A DNA stretch of 64,000 bases from Vandiemenella viatica (GCA_031002005.1 JARYHS010013630.1:29103504-29167503), one strand, 5' to 3'. Positions 45,800-56,865 are shown, counted from the first letter of the stretch. The notes: generated by a model not told the origin, from the letters alone. Numbers and translations: made by a program.

Positions 45800-46608
45800 G
45801 CTAGTGTTGTATAACTGGTTTAAAATGTAAGAGGACTATGAACATCTACTGGAAGATATGGTCAGGATAATTAGATCAATAGAATGAAGCTAAATTTGAA
45901 GAAGATTCAAGTGATAAAGTTTTTTTTTTTTTAATAATAATTGAAGGTTTCAGGAGGAGTTTTTTTATATATAAAATACCAAATATGTTAATATCTTGGC
46001 ATAACATTCAATAGTTTTTCCGATTGGAATAGCGTTAGAAAGAGGTTTCAAAATACTTCATTTACTGGAGATGGCGATGAGAGAATATAATTAAGTAGGC
46101 ACTGAAATGTGTTATTTATATCTTGGTCTGCTATTGCGTGAATCTAGTGATGCAGTATGGGACCCACATTTTGGGACAGTATGAAGAGCAACCAGATGTT
46201 TTGTGAAATTTCCACTTAACACAATTGGTAACTGGTAAGATAGAGGAGCTAGGTTGTGACTGATGGAAAAAGAGAAGACAGTAGAAAAGATTGTTTGGAA
46301 TGTATAAAGCATATTTTTATTATGAGGCTTAGATAAATGCTGGTAGAAGATTTAGGAGTAAAACAGTGATTTTAGGCCTGATGAAGTGCTTTTTTAGGTA
46401 AGGAATGGACTGTAATAAATTACCACATGAAATGATACATGAATTATCGGAAACACTGAAGGAATTCGAAATCAGAATTTATAAAGGGCGAAAGTAGGTG
46501 AATGGTGATATCCTACTCAAAGAATTTTAATATTAAAAAGAAAATCGTGAAATGGGAATGCAGATGTGTGGTAAAATTGTACCTGGGGCATACACCATAA
46601 TTAAATTC
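45800..46608 (+). pseudogene. L2-like LINE 3' fragment (first of two)
   Basis: Plus-strand relic of the family seen at 13500-14330: blocks matching the INAKKSQLIRY, TFDNKLNW and FKVLHLLERV regions appear near 45890, 46010 and 46045. TGGGACCCACATTTTGGG (WDPHF) lies near 46159, and KEFEI..I.KGRK-type sequence near 46460-46495. Many stops and shifts. The 3' end lies about 46608. Confidence 0.65.
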
Positions 46609-46654
46609 TTATTCCCCACTTGCTGTATGAGTTTTATTTTCATTTATTTCTTTA

Positions 46655-47275
46655 TGGTTGCAAGAGGTTTCAAAATTGTTCATTTACTGGGAAGAGTGAT
46701 GAGGGAATATACCAGAAAAATGACGGAATTGTGTTACAAAACTTTGGTCAGACCATTGCTTGAATGTGGTGGTTAGTACAGGACCCACATTTTGGGTGTC
46801 AGTTGCAGTAGTTGGAGGGGTGCCAAGTAGGGCACTCAACTAGCAACTGATATGTTATAGAAGCTGGATTTTGATTGTTGTAAGAAAGGAGGATGATAAG
46901 ATGTATATTGGTGATGAAGAGAGTGTGTATATTGGTGATTAAGCTTGGTAGGAGATTTATGCAAGAAGTGTAGTGCATGAATTGGAAATGTAGAATTTGA
47001 TCACAAGATGGCACTTGATTTTCAAGCATGAGGGAAACAGAAAGTTTTCCTTTTGTATGTAAGGGAATCAAGGATTGGAATAAATTTCAAGAGAAGTGCT
47101 GAAAAGTTTTCCAAACACAATGAAAGAATTTAAAATTAAAATTTTTATAGGCCAAAATTAGGTGAGCGGGGAAATTATATTTCAAGAATTTAAGATAAAA
47201 ATTAATATGAAAAGGGAAAAATGGCTATGTAGGAAAATTGCAACTAAAGGATGAGTGTCATTGCAATTAAATTAA
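46655..47275 (+). pseudogene. L2-like LINE 3' fragment (second of two)
   Basis: Opens with GFKIVHLLGRVMREYTRKMT then ELCYKTLVRPLLECGG, closely matching 13725-13830. MALDF, KVFLL and the 3' UTR follow, ending ATTGCAATTAAATTAAATTA at about 47262-47281, the same terminus as the element at 14330. It lies head-to-tail behind the previous fragment. Confidence 0.7.
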
Positions 47276-47866
47276 ATTAAATACACCATATGCTTTCTCA
47301 CTGTCAACTTACTATCTTCTGTTAATTCATGTATGGATATTAGTCTTTTTTGTGTTTATGTAAATTCATCAGTCTGTTTTGTCACTGCAGTGATGTAGCC
47401 ACATAATCACCATGTAACATAGCAATTCCTTAAAACAAATAAAATTACACAATTTGACAGAAATATAATTTTACAGGGAAAGGCCATAATATTGGGAAAA
47501 TAAAGGTTCATGGAATTACTAAAAGAATGGCAGGTGTAATAGAGATTATTTGCTTTGATTAATATATTAGAAAATATAGTATCTCTGGAAAAAAGAAGTG
47601 AAGGGATTGTTAGTAGAGATGGTGAGCAAGTGAAACTTATCATAATCGAGCAGAGGATTGAGACCTTTTGGAAGAATAGTTGCAGAGAGCAAAGGTTGCA
47701 GAGAAGAAAAATAACTTATAGATCTTGTATAGAAAGGGAACCTGCTAATCTTTTGGATCGATCTTTGTTCAAATATATTCTATACACAGTCAAAAGTTGC
47801 TATTGGTATAAGAGGAACTTTGAGATGAACAAACAAAAAGCAAATAAATGGCAAAAATAGAATGTT
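47276..47866. other. Spacer with an unrecognised open frame
   Basis: The 101-codon plus-strand frame 47555-47860 is rich in basic and aromatic residues but matches no family I know. Confidence 0.4.
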
Positions 47867-48870
47867 AATCTATACTATTATGTATCTGTAAGCAAGCTGC
47901 GTGTGTCTTTTTACTGGATTGGGTATCATGCAATAAGTACCGCTGCAATTTGTTTGTGGTTTTCAAGTTTTAGAGCTAATGGTGCCAGTCAAAATCTGTG
48001 AAAATAGCTAATGACTTATATGTACCATGGGAAGGAGCAAACAATTAAAAACCTTTATATTTGGAAAATTGTGGGTTGCAGATCATTATACACTCCTTTA
48101 GCAATAAGCTCACAAAACTTTGGATTCAGTTATATTTTTTTACTTTTGTTTCTCAGTTTTCTGGACCGCAATACTCTAAAGTAAATGGAATACGTGAATC
48201 AAACATAATCACCATTAATTTACATCATAACTGGTCAGTTTTCTTGTAAAATGCATTAGATTATCAATGTGGTAGACATAGATTGTCTTTGGTAGACAGT
48301 TAAAGTTTGTCTCTGGTACAACATGTCTTTCATGATCGCTAAACGAAGTACAAAAATCATTATTATGCCAATATTTTTTCGTTACATATCATTATGGATA
48401 AGAAATTCAGTTTTTTTTTTTTTTTAAAGAAAGATGACTTAGAAAAAACCTAACAGGTAAATACGTAGTTTTTCTTTAATAACTTCTACAGAACTGTCTA
48501 TTATTTGGATGGACTTTATTCAATTAATATGTATTTGGTGGCTTTCATGTGCAAATATTCTTAAATGTGTGTAAAAATTTTGGCTGCTGTTCAAACCACT
48601 AGCAGTAAAATAAACTGTCCTTCCTATAAAATAACTTCATAACCCTGATTTTCTAATGTTTATCTCCATACATGCAATTGAGTTAATGGCCATAGCAAAA
48701 TGCAAACAATGAAATTAAATTAATTAGGCATCTTTAACACATTATGTTACACCGCATAAATTATAAAACTAGATCCATTATGCCTTATGCTGTAATGCAG
48801 TGTGTCACTTGCCATTCTGGTCCAGGATGCATTTCAACCTAACAACAAACTTGGCTTCTGTCACATGCAC
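47867..48870 (+). mobile_element. Possible degenerate Helitron-like repeat
   Basis: Starts with TCTATACTATTATGTATCTG following an A, a common Helitron-type 5' end. Near its other end is TTCTGGTCCAGGATGCATTT then CAACCTAACAACAA, shared with the interior of the Helitron-like element at 9240-9500. No 3' hairpin was identified; the extent is a guess. Confidence 0.3.
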
Positions 48871-48945
48871 ATTAAATACATTGTTTCGCTATTGAAACTT
48901 AGCCTGCTGGAGGTACTTACATGCGACTAAAATAATAACATCAAT

Positions 48946-49389
48946 TGAAGTGAACTACACTTAATGGTTCCTTGAGGTTTATTACTATGTACACAAAACA
49001 CTGGTAAACAATAACAAATGTGGTACAGTTAGCGGATGACCGTCGAGAAATTTAGCCTGGTCCTGATCCGGGGTAGAGAGAGACGGCTTCTACTTCTCGC
49101 GAACTTCCGGTGGTCTTCTGTAGTTGAAGCTGGTTCCGCGGTCAGGCCGGAACTGGCGGTGGAGCGGCCGGCTACGCTTATATAGGCGGCCTGGCGCAGG
49201 AATTCCGTTGTGTGGTAGTACGGTGACCTCTGTAAGAAATAGTCCCACTTAGCTTCTAGATGATTCTATTTGTTTTCCTGGATTGTTTTGATGCCTCTGC
49301 GCCTGTTTGGAGTCGTATATGTATCCCGGCGTGCAGGCGCGTTGTGTGTGAGGTCTGCCTGGCAGGGGCCTTTACTGGCAGACTGAACA
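48946..49389 (-). repeat. Gypsy 3' LTR
   Basis: On the minus strand it runs TG(T)TCAGTCTGCC..GTTCACTTCA. TATATAAG (plus coordinates about 49177-49184) is the likely promoter and AATAAA (plus 48978-48983) the likely poly(A) signal. It differs from the right LTR by about two substitutions and two one-base indels. Confidence 0.9.
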
Positions 49390-50815
49390 TACCTCCCTCC
49401 CGGGGTGGAAGCGATGTCTGCGACGTCTGCGAGGTCGTCTGCCGCGGCGCCCTGGAGCAGACTATGAAGGCTACCTCCAGGGGAGTACGGAGCTGTTCCC
49501 CTGGCGATGCGTGCCGACCTGCGTCGTGGTGCAGGTTGTGGTGGAGGTACTTGTGGAGCTAACGGCATCGGTTCGTCGGCGTCGATGGCCGGGGGCTGTA
49601 CGGGGGGCGCTGAAGATGGTCCCCGCAGGTGGTCGAGAGGCTGCGGCTGAAGGGTGTCGGAGTGACCGACAGGTTGTGGCGTCGTTGGTGGCGCTGTAAC
49701 TGTCCCTGAGCAACGGTTAGACGGCAGGAGTGGTGGAGGTGGCAGGGAAGGAGAGGAAGAAGTGGATGGCCGTGCCGTGGTGGAAGAGGACGGTGCCGTG
49801 GGGTAGCGGGGACGTAGTTGGTTTCGATGGCGTCGCACTATCTGGCCATCCAGGCTGACGTCGAACAGTTGGCGGCCCCGGGGCCGCTGGATGACCCCCG
49901 GAAGCCAACCGGCCCGGGAGCCAAACCCGCGGGCCCAGACTAGGGAGCCCGGGGTGAAACGGAATGGGCCCGAAGGTACCTGTACTTTGGGCGGGGGTAA
50001 GAGGAGATGGAGGAGAGTGCGAGGTTGGCGGCCATGCAGCAATTCCGCCGGGCTTTTGGCCCCCACTGGAGTGGTTCGATAGGAACTGAGGAAGAGTGTC
50101 AATGCCTCTTCGAGTTTGTGACTTGTGGTGTATTTGGTCATTTGGGTTTTGAATGTTCTGACTAGCCGTTCCGCCTCCCCGTTAGATTGGGGGTGGAAGG
50201 GCGGGATGAGGAGGTGTTGGATATTGTTGGCGGTACAGAAGGATAGGAATCCCGACTTCGAAATTGCGGTCCGTTATCTGTGACGATAGCGTTTGGTAAT
50301 CCTTCGATGGAAAAGATCTTCGTGAGGGCTGAAATGGTGACCTCTGTGGTGATTGTGGAGCAACGGACGACATATGGGAAGTGGGAAAAGGCATCCGTCA
50401 CTAGGAGCCACTGGTGGCCTAGGAATGGGCCAGCGATGTCGAGGTGAATGCGTTCCCAGGGTCCGGACGGTGCCGGCCAGGAAAGGAACTTTTGAGGGGG
50501 GCGGGGCAGTTGTTGGGCACAGATGGTACAGCGCCGCACCATCTCCGTGACATCCGTGGTAAGGCCGATCCAGAATACATGGCGTCTGGCAAGGGATTTG
50601 GTGCGGGCAATTCCCCAGTGTCCTTGGTGGAGAGTTTGGAGGATTGTCGGCTGTAGGGATCTCGGAACGACGACCCTCGGGGTGGAATTTGGTTCTGTGC
50701 GGAGGAGCACTCCCTCTACTACTGAGAGCTGGTGGCGGATGGAATAGTAGAACTTGATGATGGCGTGGAGGGGAACGTGTTTGCCACCCGTGTTGGATGT
50801 GGTGTCGGATGACAC
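49266..50815 (-). pseudogene. Gypsy integrase region
   Basis: Encoded in two frames. 50815-50162 carries the HHCC zinc-binding block (HQGHWG with two His, then CTIC) and the core with HLDIAGPF and VTDNGPQF, the first two catalytic Asp. The third acid lies in a NGEAERLV block just beyond the frame change near 50180-50250. 50141-49266 holds the C-terminal domain (SYRTTPVGAKSPAELLHGR, GSLVWARGFG) and a Pro/Ser-rich tail. The frame ends 123 bases inside the 3' LTR, as is common in such elements. The enzyme would join element cDNA to host DNA. One frameshift separates the parts. Confidence 0.85.
49390..49405 (-). promoter_or_regulatory. Polypurine tract
   Basis: The minus strand reads CCCCGGGAGGGAGGTA directly before the 3' LTR, the position of the plus-strand DNA primer in LTR retrotransposons. 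Confidence 0.6.
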
Positions 50816-52330
50816 GGAGGAGGGGGTCCTCCCCTGTGGCTGCCGCGACTTTTGAGGCCGTGACTGGAAATGTCTTCAGTGCTTCTTGTATGTCATCGTC
50901 GATCTGGAACACCAGAAGTTCCGACTTGTTGAAGGCAAGGTCTGGTCCCTGCGGTAGTCTGGATAAGGCGTCTGCATTGGCATGCCTGGAGGTGGTACGG
51001 AAATGCATGGTATATCTGAATTGGGACAGGAATAGTGCCCAACGCTGGATGCGGTGGGATGTTTTGGTAGGCAGACGTGTGGACGGATGAAATAGTGATA
51101 GGAGTGGCTTGTGGTCGGTAATGAGATGAAAAGAAATCCCATATAAAAGGGAATAGAATTTGGAGCAGGCAAAAACAATAGCTAGCGCCTCTTTCTCGAT
51201 TTGAGAATATTTAAGCTGAGCAGCCGATAGGGCTTTGGAGATGTAAGCTACGGGGCGTTCCGTGCCATCTGGTAATTTATGAGACAGAACTGCCCCCACA
51301 CCGTAATCGGATGCATCTGTGGCAAGTATCAAGGGGAGGTTTGGAGTGTATGGCATGAGGCATGCTGCGGACTTGAGCTGCTGTTTAAGGGTGTGGAATG
51401 CGGTCTCGCAAGCTGGGGTCCAACGGAACGGGACATTCTTGCGACAGAGGTGGTACAGGGGTGCTGCCACTTGTGCTGCTGAGGGTATAAATTTTCTGTA
51501 GTATGAAATCTTGCCTAAAAAAGATTTCAACTGATGTAGATCCTGGGGCCGAGGTAAGTTGGAAATAGCGTCCACATAGGAAAAATGCTGGGGAAATGCC
51601 TTCCTGAGCGATGATGTGACCCAGGTAGGAAATGGATTGTTGAAAAAATTGACACTTGGAAAGGTTGCATTTCAATCCTGCTGCACGGAGGCGGAGGAAG
51701 AGTATGGCGGAGGTTGGTCATGTGTTCGGCAGCGGAGGGTCCCGTGACGACTATGTCGTCGAGATAGTTGATGCATCCCGGAATATCCTGGAGAAGTTGT
51801 TCGAGATACCGTTGAAAAATCGCTGGAGCACTGGCCAAGCCGAACATGAGCCGGTTGAGTTGGAAGAGGCCAGAGGGAGTGTTTGATGACTGTGTATTGT
51901 CGGGACTGGATATCCAAAGGGATTTGAAGGTATGCTTCTGCCAGGTCAATTTTTGTAAAGTAGGTACCTCCTGCTAGTTTACGGAACAGGTCGTCCGGTC
52001 TCGGAAGTGGATAATCGTCTACCAGCAGATGCGGGTTGACGGTGGTCTTAAAGTCACCACAGAGACGTAAGCGGCGTCCTGGCTTCTGAACTATGACCAA
52101 CGGCGTGGCCCAGGGGCTGAACCGCACCGGCTGGAGAATCCCTTCGTCTTGGAGACGTTGAAGTTCTTCCTGAAGTGGTTGTTGAAGCGCTACGGGTACC
52201 TGGCGTGCCCGGAAGTATCGAGGCCGTACGTCCGGCCGGAGTTGGAGTGATGCTTCGAAGTCCTTTGCACAGCCGACGCCTGGTGAGAACAGGTCCCTGA
52301 AACTCGGTGCAAAGGGCGTCCACTTCAGGA
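50816..52330 (-). pseudogene. Gypsy reverse transcriptase and RNase H region
   Basis: Spread over several frames. 52406-51672 (RT fingers, with ATPLVIVQKPGRRLRLCGDF and FTKIDLAEAYLQIPLD containing the first catalytic Asp). 51949-51527 (FGLASAPAIFQRYLEQLL and the catalytic YLDDIVV block). 51675-51385 (KCQFFQQSISYLGHII). 51575-50820 (connection and RNase H: LKSFLGKISYYRKF, LATDASDYGVGAVLSH, EKEALAIVFACSKF, ITDHKPL, ANADALSRLP). Frame changes lie near 52310, 51900, 51680 and 51590, and again near 50800. All catalytic residues I can check are present, so the shifts are the only visible damage. Confidence 0.85.
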
Positions 52331-53739
52331 AAAGGAACATGCTGAGATACGAGGTGTATGTTATCCTCAATTGAAAATCCGAATAAGCGGAAAGCGTCCA
52401 GTCCAAATAAGTCTGCTGTGAGAGAACTGTTAACTACTAAAAAGGGGACTGAACGATGTACAGACTTATACATGACGTTTGCTGTGAATTGTCCCAGGAG
52501 TGCTATTTCCTGTTTGTTGTATGTCAGGAGGCGCTTGGGGGCCGGCGAGAGGGGGGGCGAGCCAATTTGCACATAAGTAGTATAATTAAGCAATGAGACT
52601 GCTGCTCCTGTGTCGACTTGTAGGCGCAGGGGCTTGCCATTGACCGTAACGTCAATAAAAAGTTTGGATGCTGTGGAAGTGTCTACCTGATTGATATCCA
52701 TAGGTGCGCCGCTCAACCTGTCTTGGTAAGACCCTGGGCGGCGAGAGCCGGGATTGGCATTGGTGGTGTTGGTGCGGCAGACGGACGCCAGGTGTCCTTC
52801 CTTGCCGCAACGTGAGCATTCAGCCCAACGATCCGGACAATTTTCCCTCTCATGTGCTGAATAACAGGCGGGGCAGGAGGGTAGGCGGAGCGGGCTGCGG
52901 CGTCGGCGCTGCGGGATCCGCTGCTGCTGCCGAGACTTGGTGCCCCTGCCGGAACGGGCCGGTTCGATGTCCTTCTGAGGAAGCGGTCCCCGGTTGTGGT
53001 GTCGGGAGGAGCGCGACTGGGAGCTCTGGATGGCGGCGACGTCCTGTGTGTCCTCTACGTCGGTTCGGATTGCGGCCACATCCGCCCAGGACTCCAGGCG
53101 GCGATCTGCGGCCGTAGATATTTCGAATTTGTAGGCAAGTTCGATGACCTGCTCCAGGGATGGGTCCTCTAACTTGAGGGCGTCATGCCGGAGTGCGGCA
53201 TCTGGTGCAGCCTGTATGATGTGATCACGCACCATGTCGTCGGCGTAGGATTCGTGGGAACAACGAGTTTGAAACTTACATTTTCTGCTAAGGCCTTGGA
53301 GTTCGGCCGCCCACTGGCGATACGTCTGATCGGGCTTCTTCCGGCATTGATAGAATTCGACGCGGGCCGCGACGACATGGTACCGGCGTCTGTAGTATGC
53401 ATTCAGTGTCGTACAGATGGTCGTGAAGGTGAGGGTGTCGGGGTCTTGTGGCTGAAGTTTGGTGAGCAAGACATACATCTTCGATTGGTTCCAGGAAAGG
53501 AAATATGCACGCTGGTCTTCTTCTTTGGATATGTGATGAATTGCGAAGTGTTGTTTTATGCGCTTCTCGTAGGTCTCCCATTCTTCGACGTCGTCGTTGA
53601 ATGCTGGGAACGGAGGCGGGGCCGTGGGTTGGCGGAGATTCCTGACTTCCGCAATCAGTTGTCTCTGAGATTCGAAGAACTGATGTAGAAGTCCTTGGAG
53701 GAACTGTTGCCATTCCGTAGGTGCTGCTGGCGTAGCCAT
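52300..53739 (-). CDS. Gypsy gag and protease
   Basis: Starts at the ATG at 53739, the first in-frame start after the primer-binding site. Residues 1-250 form a capsid-like region. Residues 250-285 are Arg/Gln/Ser-rich. Two zinc knuckles follow: a CPAC..H..C variant at about 289-301 and a classic CCHC (CSRCGKEGHLASVC) at 308-321, which would bind RNA in the particle. The aspartic protease active site is DTGA at about 376-379. The reading frame is open to 52054 but leaves the family frame at about residue 478 (near 52300), where RT coding resumes in another frame. No stop interrupts the gag-protease part. Confidence 0.85.
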
Positions 53740-53757
53740 GATGGTCGAGAGTTCTTA

Positions 53758-53774
53758 TCCCAACCTTGTCGCCA
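53758..53774 (-). promoter_or_regulatory. Primer-binding site
   Basis: One base inside the right (5') LTR the minus strand reads TGGCGACAAGGTTGGG. TGGCGAC-type sites are used by several insect gypsy-like elements; the tRNA was not assigned. Confidence 0.6.
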
Positions 53775-53775
53775 C

Positions 53776-54217
53776 TGAAGTGAACTACACTTAATGGTTC
53801 CTTGAGGTTTATTACTATGTACACAAAACACTGGTAAACAATAACAAATGTGGTACAGTTAGCGGATGACCGTCGAGAAATTTAGCCTGGTCCTGATCCG
53901 GGGTAGAGAGAGACGGCTTCTACTTCTCGCGAACTTCCGGTGGTCTTCTGTAGTTGAAGCTGGTTCCGCGGTCAGGCCGGAACTGGCGGTGGAGCGGCCG
54001 GCTACGCTTATATAGGCGGCCTGGCGCAGGAATTCCGTTGTGTGGTAGTACGGCGACCTCTGTAAGAAATAGTCCCACTTAGCTTCTAGATGATTCTATT
54101 TGTTTTCCTGGTTTGTTTTGATGCTCTGCGCCTGTTTGGAGTCGTATATGTATCCCGGCGTGCAGGCGCGTTGTGTGTGAGGTCTGCCTGGCAGGGGCCT
54201 TTACTGGCAGACTGACA
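53776..54217 (-). repeat. Gypsy 5' LTR
   Basis: Nearly identical to 48946-49389. On the minus strand it begins TGTCAGTCTGCC and ends AGTTCACTTCA, with TATATAAG at plus coordinates about 54007-54014. Confidence 0.9.
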
Positions 54218-54660
54218 ACAGTAGTTGGGAGATCCATATGAGATGCATTGATAAAACACCAAAGACTCGGGGAAGTTTCCCGTTCAGCTAATACTCAATA
54301 AACTGCTGGCCCGTTTGTCACAATATATATATATATATATTTTGTGTGTGTGTCTAAGTATGTGTATATAAAGTCACGAAAATTATCAAAAGTGTAGGCA
54401 GAATACATCTAGAAAAGAAGTATGGGGCCCCGAAATCAACTTCGCAGGGGGCCCCGAAATTCTTTAAGCCGACCCTGTCAGCGTGATCCATGTATTCTGG
54501 CTTGCTGGTAAAGTATTGACCTGCGTGCTCAGCACCGCATGTGTAACTACCAGCCCGAACTGTCGATCCGCAGAAAGTCGAACAACAGGACGTACTAATT
54601 AGACATCTGGCTGCAGTGAAACCTAACAAACTTACACGATTTTAACTAAAATGTCAAACT
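54218..54660 (-). repeat. Spacer with TA/GT run and a hAT-like end
   Basis: A TA run then a GT run lie near 54323-54352. Near 54434-54477 the sequence has GGGGGCCCCGAAATTCTTTA and ends CCGACCCTG. Read on the minus strand this begins CAGGGTCGGC, a typical hAT terminal start. The GGCCCCGAAAT block is repeated at 54424 and 54451. The other end of such an element was not found. Confidence 0.35.
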
Positions 54661-55410
54661 AAATGACGTCACGTTAAAATTTCAAGAGTGTGCTGTGAAC
54701 GTGTAATCTCTGGCGCAATATCCCGTCATGGACCACACAGTCTACTTAGTGACCTGGACCAGCGACGTTTGCATCGAGGTGTCACATAACTCTGTGTCAT
54801 AGCAACCAATGTGGAACGTACGACAGACGTGTCCGTGTCGACAACGCAAGTGAAATTTGGAGTTGATGAGATATGGCAGAAAAGACCGACATGATTCTAG
54901 CAAAACTCCATCGATTGCAGTGCTCTCCTGAACGCGTGACCATATCGGTTGGAGACACATATGACTGAAAAAAGTTTGCATGGTCAGAAAAGACACGATT
55001 CCAGTTGGTAAGAGCTGACGGTAAGGTCCGAGTGTGGCGCAGATAGGTAGTCAGTAAGGTACTGTACAAGCTAGTGGTGACTTCATCTTGGAATGGGCTG
55101 TGTTTACATGGTATGGGACTGGGAGCTCTGGTCAGGTCAAAGAGAACCAACCATGACTGGAAATTTTTATTCACCTTGGAGACCATTTGCAGCCATACGT
55201 GGCATTCGTGGACTTTTGCGGTACGAGAAGGCGCCATGTTGCCGGGCCAAAATCGTTCCCAGTTCGTTCGAGGAACATTCTCCACAGTTCCAGCGAATGA
55301 TTTTGTCACCTAGATCCCGAAAATGAATCCAATCGAACATCATTTGGACATCATCAAAGGTCAGTTCGTGCACAACGCACTGCGTCTCCAACACTTCCGC
55401 ATTTACAGAG
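54661..55410 (+). pseudogene. Tc1-like transposase relic
   Basis: Plus-strand fragments in order. LHRGV-equivalent sequence near 54772. VRADGKVRVWRR near 55009. A MVWDWELWSG-type block near 55105, corresponding to the family's MVWG region. NPIEHHLDII near 55325, the third-acid region of Tc1 transposases, followed by LQHFRIYRAWW. Stops and shifts throughout. Minus-strand open frames of up to 170 codons over the same region are chance mirrors. Terminal repeats were not found; a SINE follows immediately. Confidence 0.7.
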
Positions 55411-55580
55411 CGTGGTGGATGAGCGTAACGCTCTGGCCTCGTATTCGGGAGGACGTGGGTTTGAGTACCCGTCCGTGTATCCAGATTTGGGTTTTCCATG
55501 GTTTCCCCAAATCTCTCCAGGCGAATTCTGGGATGGTCTTTGATGGCCGAACTCAAAGAAAACGTCTTAAAAACGATTTC
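55411..55580 (+). repeat. tRNA-derived SINE, copy 1
   Basis: The head resembles a tRNA gene: box-A-like TGAGCGTAACGCTCTGGCCT and box-B-like GGGTTTGAGTACCC. The body contains CAGATTTGGGTTTTCCATGG, CCAGGCGAATTCTGGGATGG and TGATGGCCGA. It is shared with the copy at 56017. It is inserted directly behind the Tc1 relic. Confidence 0.7.
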
Positions 55581-56016
55581 AAAATTGAGTTCATTCAGAT
55601 ACCGTAATCCATTGAGCAAAATTCCAAACGAGAATTTTATTAGTACAGTGATTGTATTAACAAGCACTTCCTCATGAATATCATGTGAGAATAGTCAAAA
55701 TAGCAGTGCGAAACTCGCGTTTTTAAGGTACATTTAAACAAATTCAAATGATTCACAGAACTTCGTTTAAACGGCAGAATTTGGAAAAATTAACAGGCTA
55801 TAACACATTTGTTGTTTAAGGTTTCTTGCTTAGTTGCAGCAGAAATTAAGGATTAAGGTTGAAAACGCACTTCATTTAGTTTCAGACGCCGGAATAAGCT
55901 TGATCCAATTATTTCAGTAACTAAGGAAGAATCCTTGAACAAAACGTGTTAAATCAACTTCATCATACATACATAACACGCTTACTCAACAAGACGAAGG
56001 GATGCATCTGACAGCG
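55581..56016. other. AT-rich spacer
   Basis: Nothing recognised. Confidence 0.5.
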
Positions 56017-56225
56017 TAGTGGGTGAACGCTAAAGCTCTGGCCTCTCATTCGGGAGGAACTGGTTCGAATCTCCATCCGACCATTCAGATTTCGGTTACC
56101 ATGATTTTCCGAAATCACTCTAAGCGAATGCGGATGATTCCTTCAAAAATACAATGGCCAAATTTCTCCCGTTCCTTGCGCCCAGACATTTCCCGCCTCC
56201 AATGACCTCGATGTCGACCAGGCGT
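56017..56225 (+). repeat. tRNA-derived SINE, copy 2
   Basis: Box A region GTGGGTGAACGCTAAAGCTC, box B GGTTCGAATCT, body CAGATTTCGGTTACCATGAT, and an end near CAATGACCTCGATGTCGACC. More complete at the 3' end than copy 1. Confidence 0.7.
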
Positions 56226-56744
56226 AGAGCCAGAAGCAATAATAATACTAAACACAACAGGATCCATCTGAAGTTAAACCGGACAAATCGATTCAACAAA
56301 TTGTTTAAACAAACAAATATAAAACTAAATAATGCTAAGGTTAAAATACGACAGTATAAAAAAGCAAAGCGAACAGCAGAAACCCTTTGGATTAAAATGA
56401 AATGAAATGCCCAAGAAGTCACAAAAATGATAGTAACACGCCATATAAGAAAACACAACCACACAATTACAATCATTCTACCCACGTTTGTGCAATCTAA
56501 TTAACGGAACTAACAATAGAAGAGAAACAACTTCTCAAAAAGGCTAACGCTGAGCTATTCAAACGTCAAACAAATTAATAGACTGTCAAAAGAAGAAGTA
56601 GTTCATTTAGTTGCAGATATCTTAACCCATACATATCTTACTCTCTTATTGCAAGAGAAGTTTTTCTCTGAAATCGATAAATCTATCTACATTTCATTAG
56701 TCATGTAATGCCTTGTAGAGCATGATGAATGTACGCTCGACTAG
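56226..56744. other. Spacer, nothing recognised
   Basis: A Lys/Asn-rich open frame at 56154-56405 overlaps the SINE and is probably chance. Confidence 0.45.
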
Positions 56745-56865
56745 GTGTACGGTCCCTTAATAAGGCCAAGGCTGGTTTCCTTCACGTTTCTTGCCAACAG
56801 AAATAACGGCCTACTCTCTAATGAATCCCGTTGTCGACCAGCGATCAAACCCGACCTTTAACTCT
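56745..56865 (+). repeat. Partial SINE tail, copy 3
   Basis: CTGGTTTCCTTCACGTTTCT and TCTCTAATGAATCCCGTTGT then CGACCAGCG match the 3' part of copy 2 (TTTCTCCCGTTCC.., CCAATGACCTCGATGTCGACCAGGCG). The head is missing. Confidence 0.5.

Larger units (their letters stand above)
48946..54217 (-). mobile_element. Ty3/gypsy LTR retrotransposon, complete but frameshifted
   Basis: Two direct LTRs (48946-49389 and 53776-54217) bound a 4.4-kb interior encoding gag, protease, reverse transcriptase, RNase H and integrase on the minus strand, in Ty3/gypsy order (integrase last). A primer-binding site adjoins the right LTR and a polypurine tract adjoins the left LTR. No env is present. The LTRs differ at only about four positions, so insertion is recent, yet the coding region needs about six frame changes. 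The element is visibly GC-rich against AT-rich flanks. The 4-5 bases next to the two ends (CAAT and ACAG) do not match. Confidence 0.92.

Noticed and set aside
49260..53688. Plus-strand open frames across the gypsy element (up to 167 codons)
   Set aside because: They are GC-rich mirror frames of the gag-pol coding strand and carry no motifs.
54742..55667. Minus-strand open frames of 166-170 codons
   Set aside because: They mirror the plus-strand Tc1 transposase relic, where the recognisable motifs lie.
55412..56060. tRNA genes at the box A/box B motifs
   Set aside because: The motifs belong to SINE heads; no cloverleaf with paired acceptor arms could be drawn.
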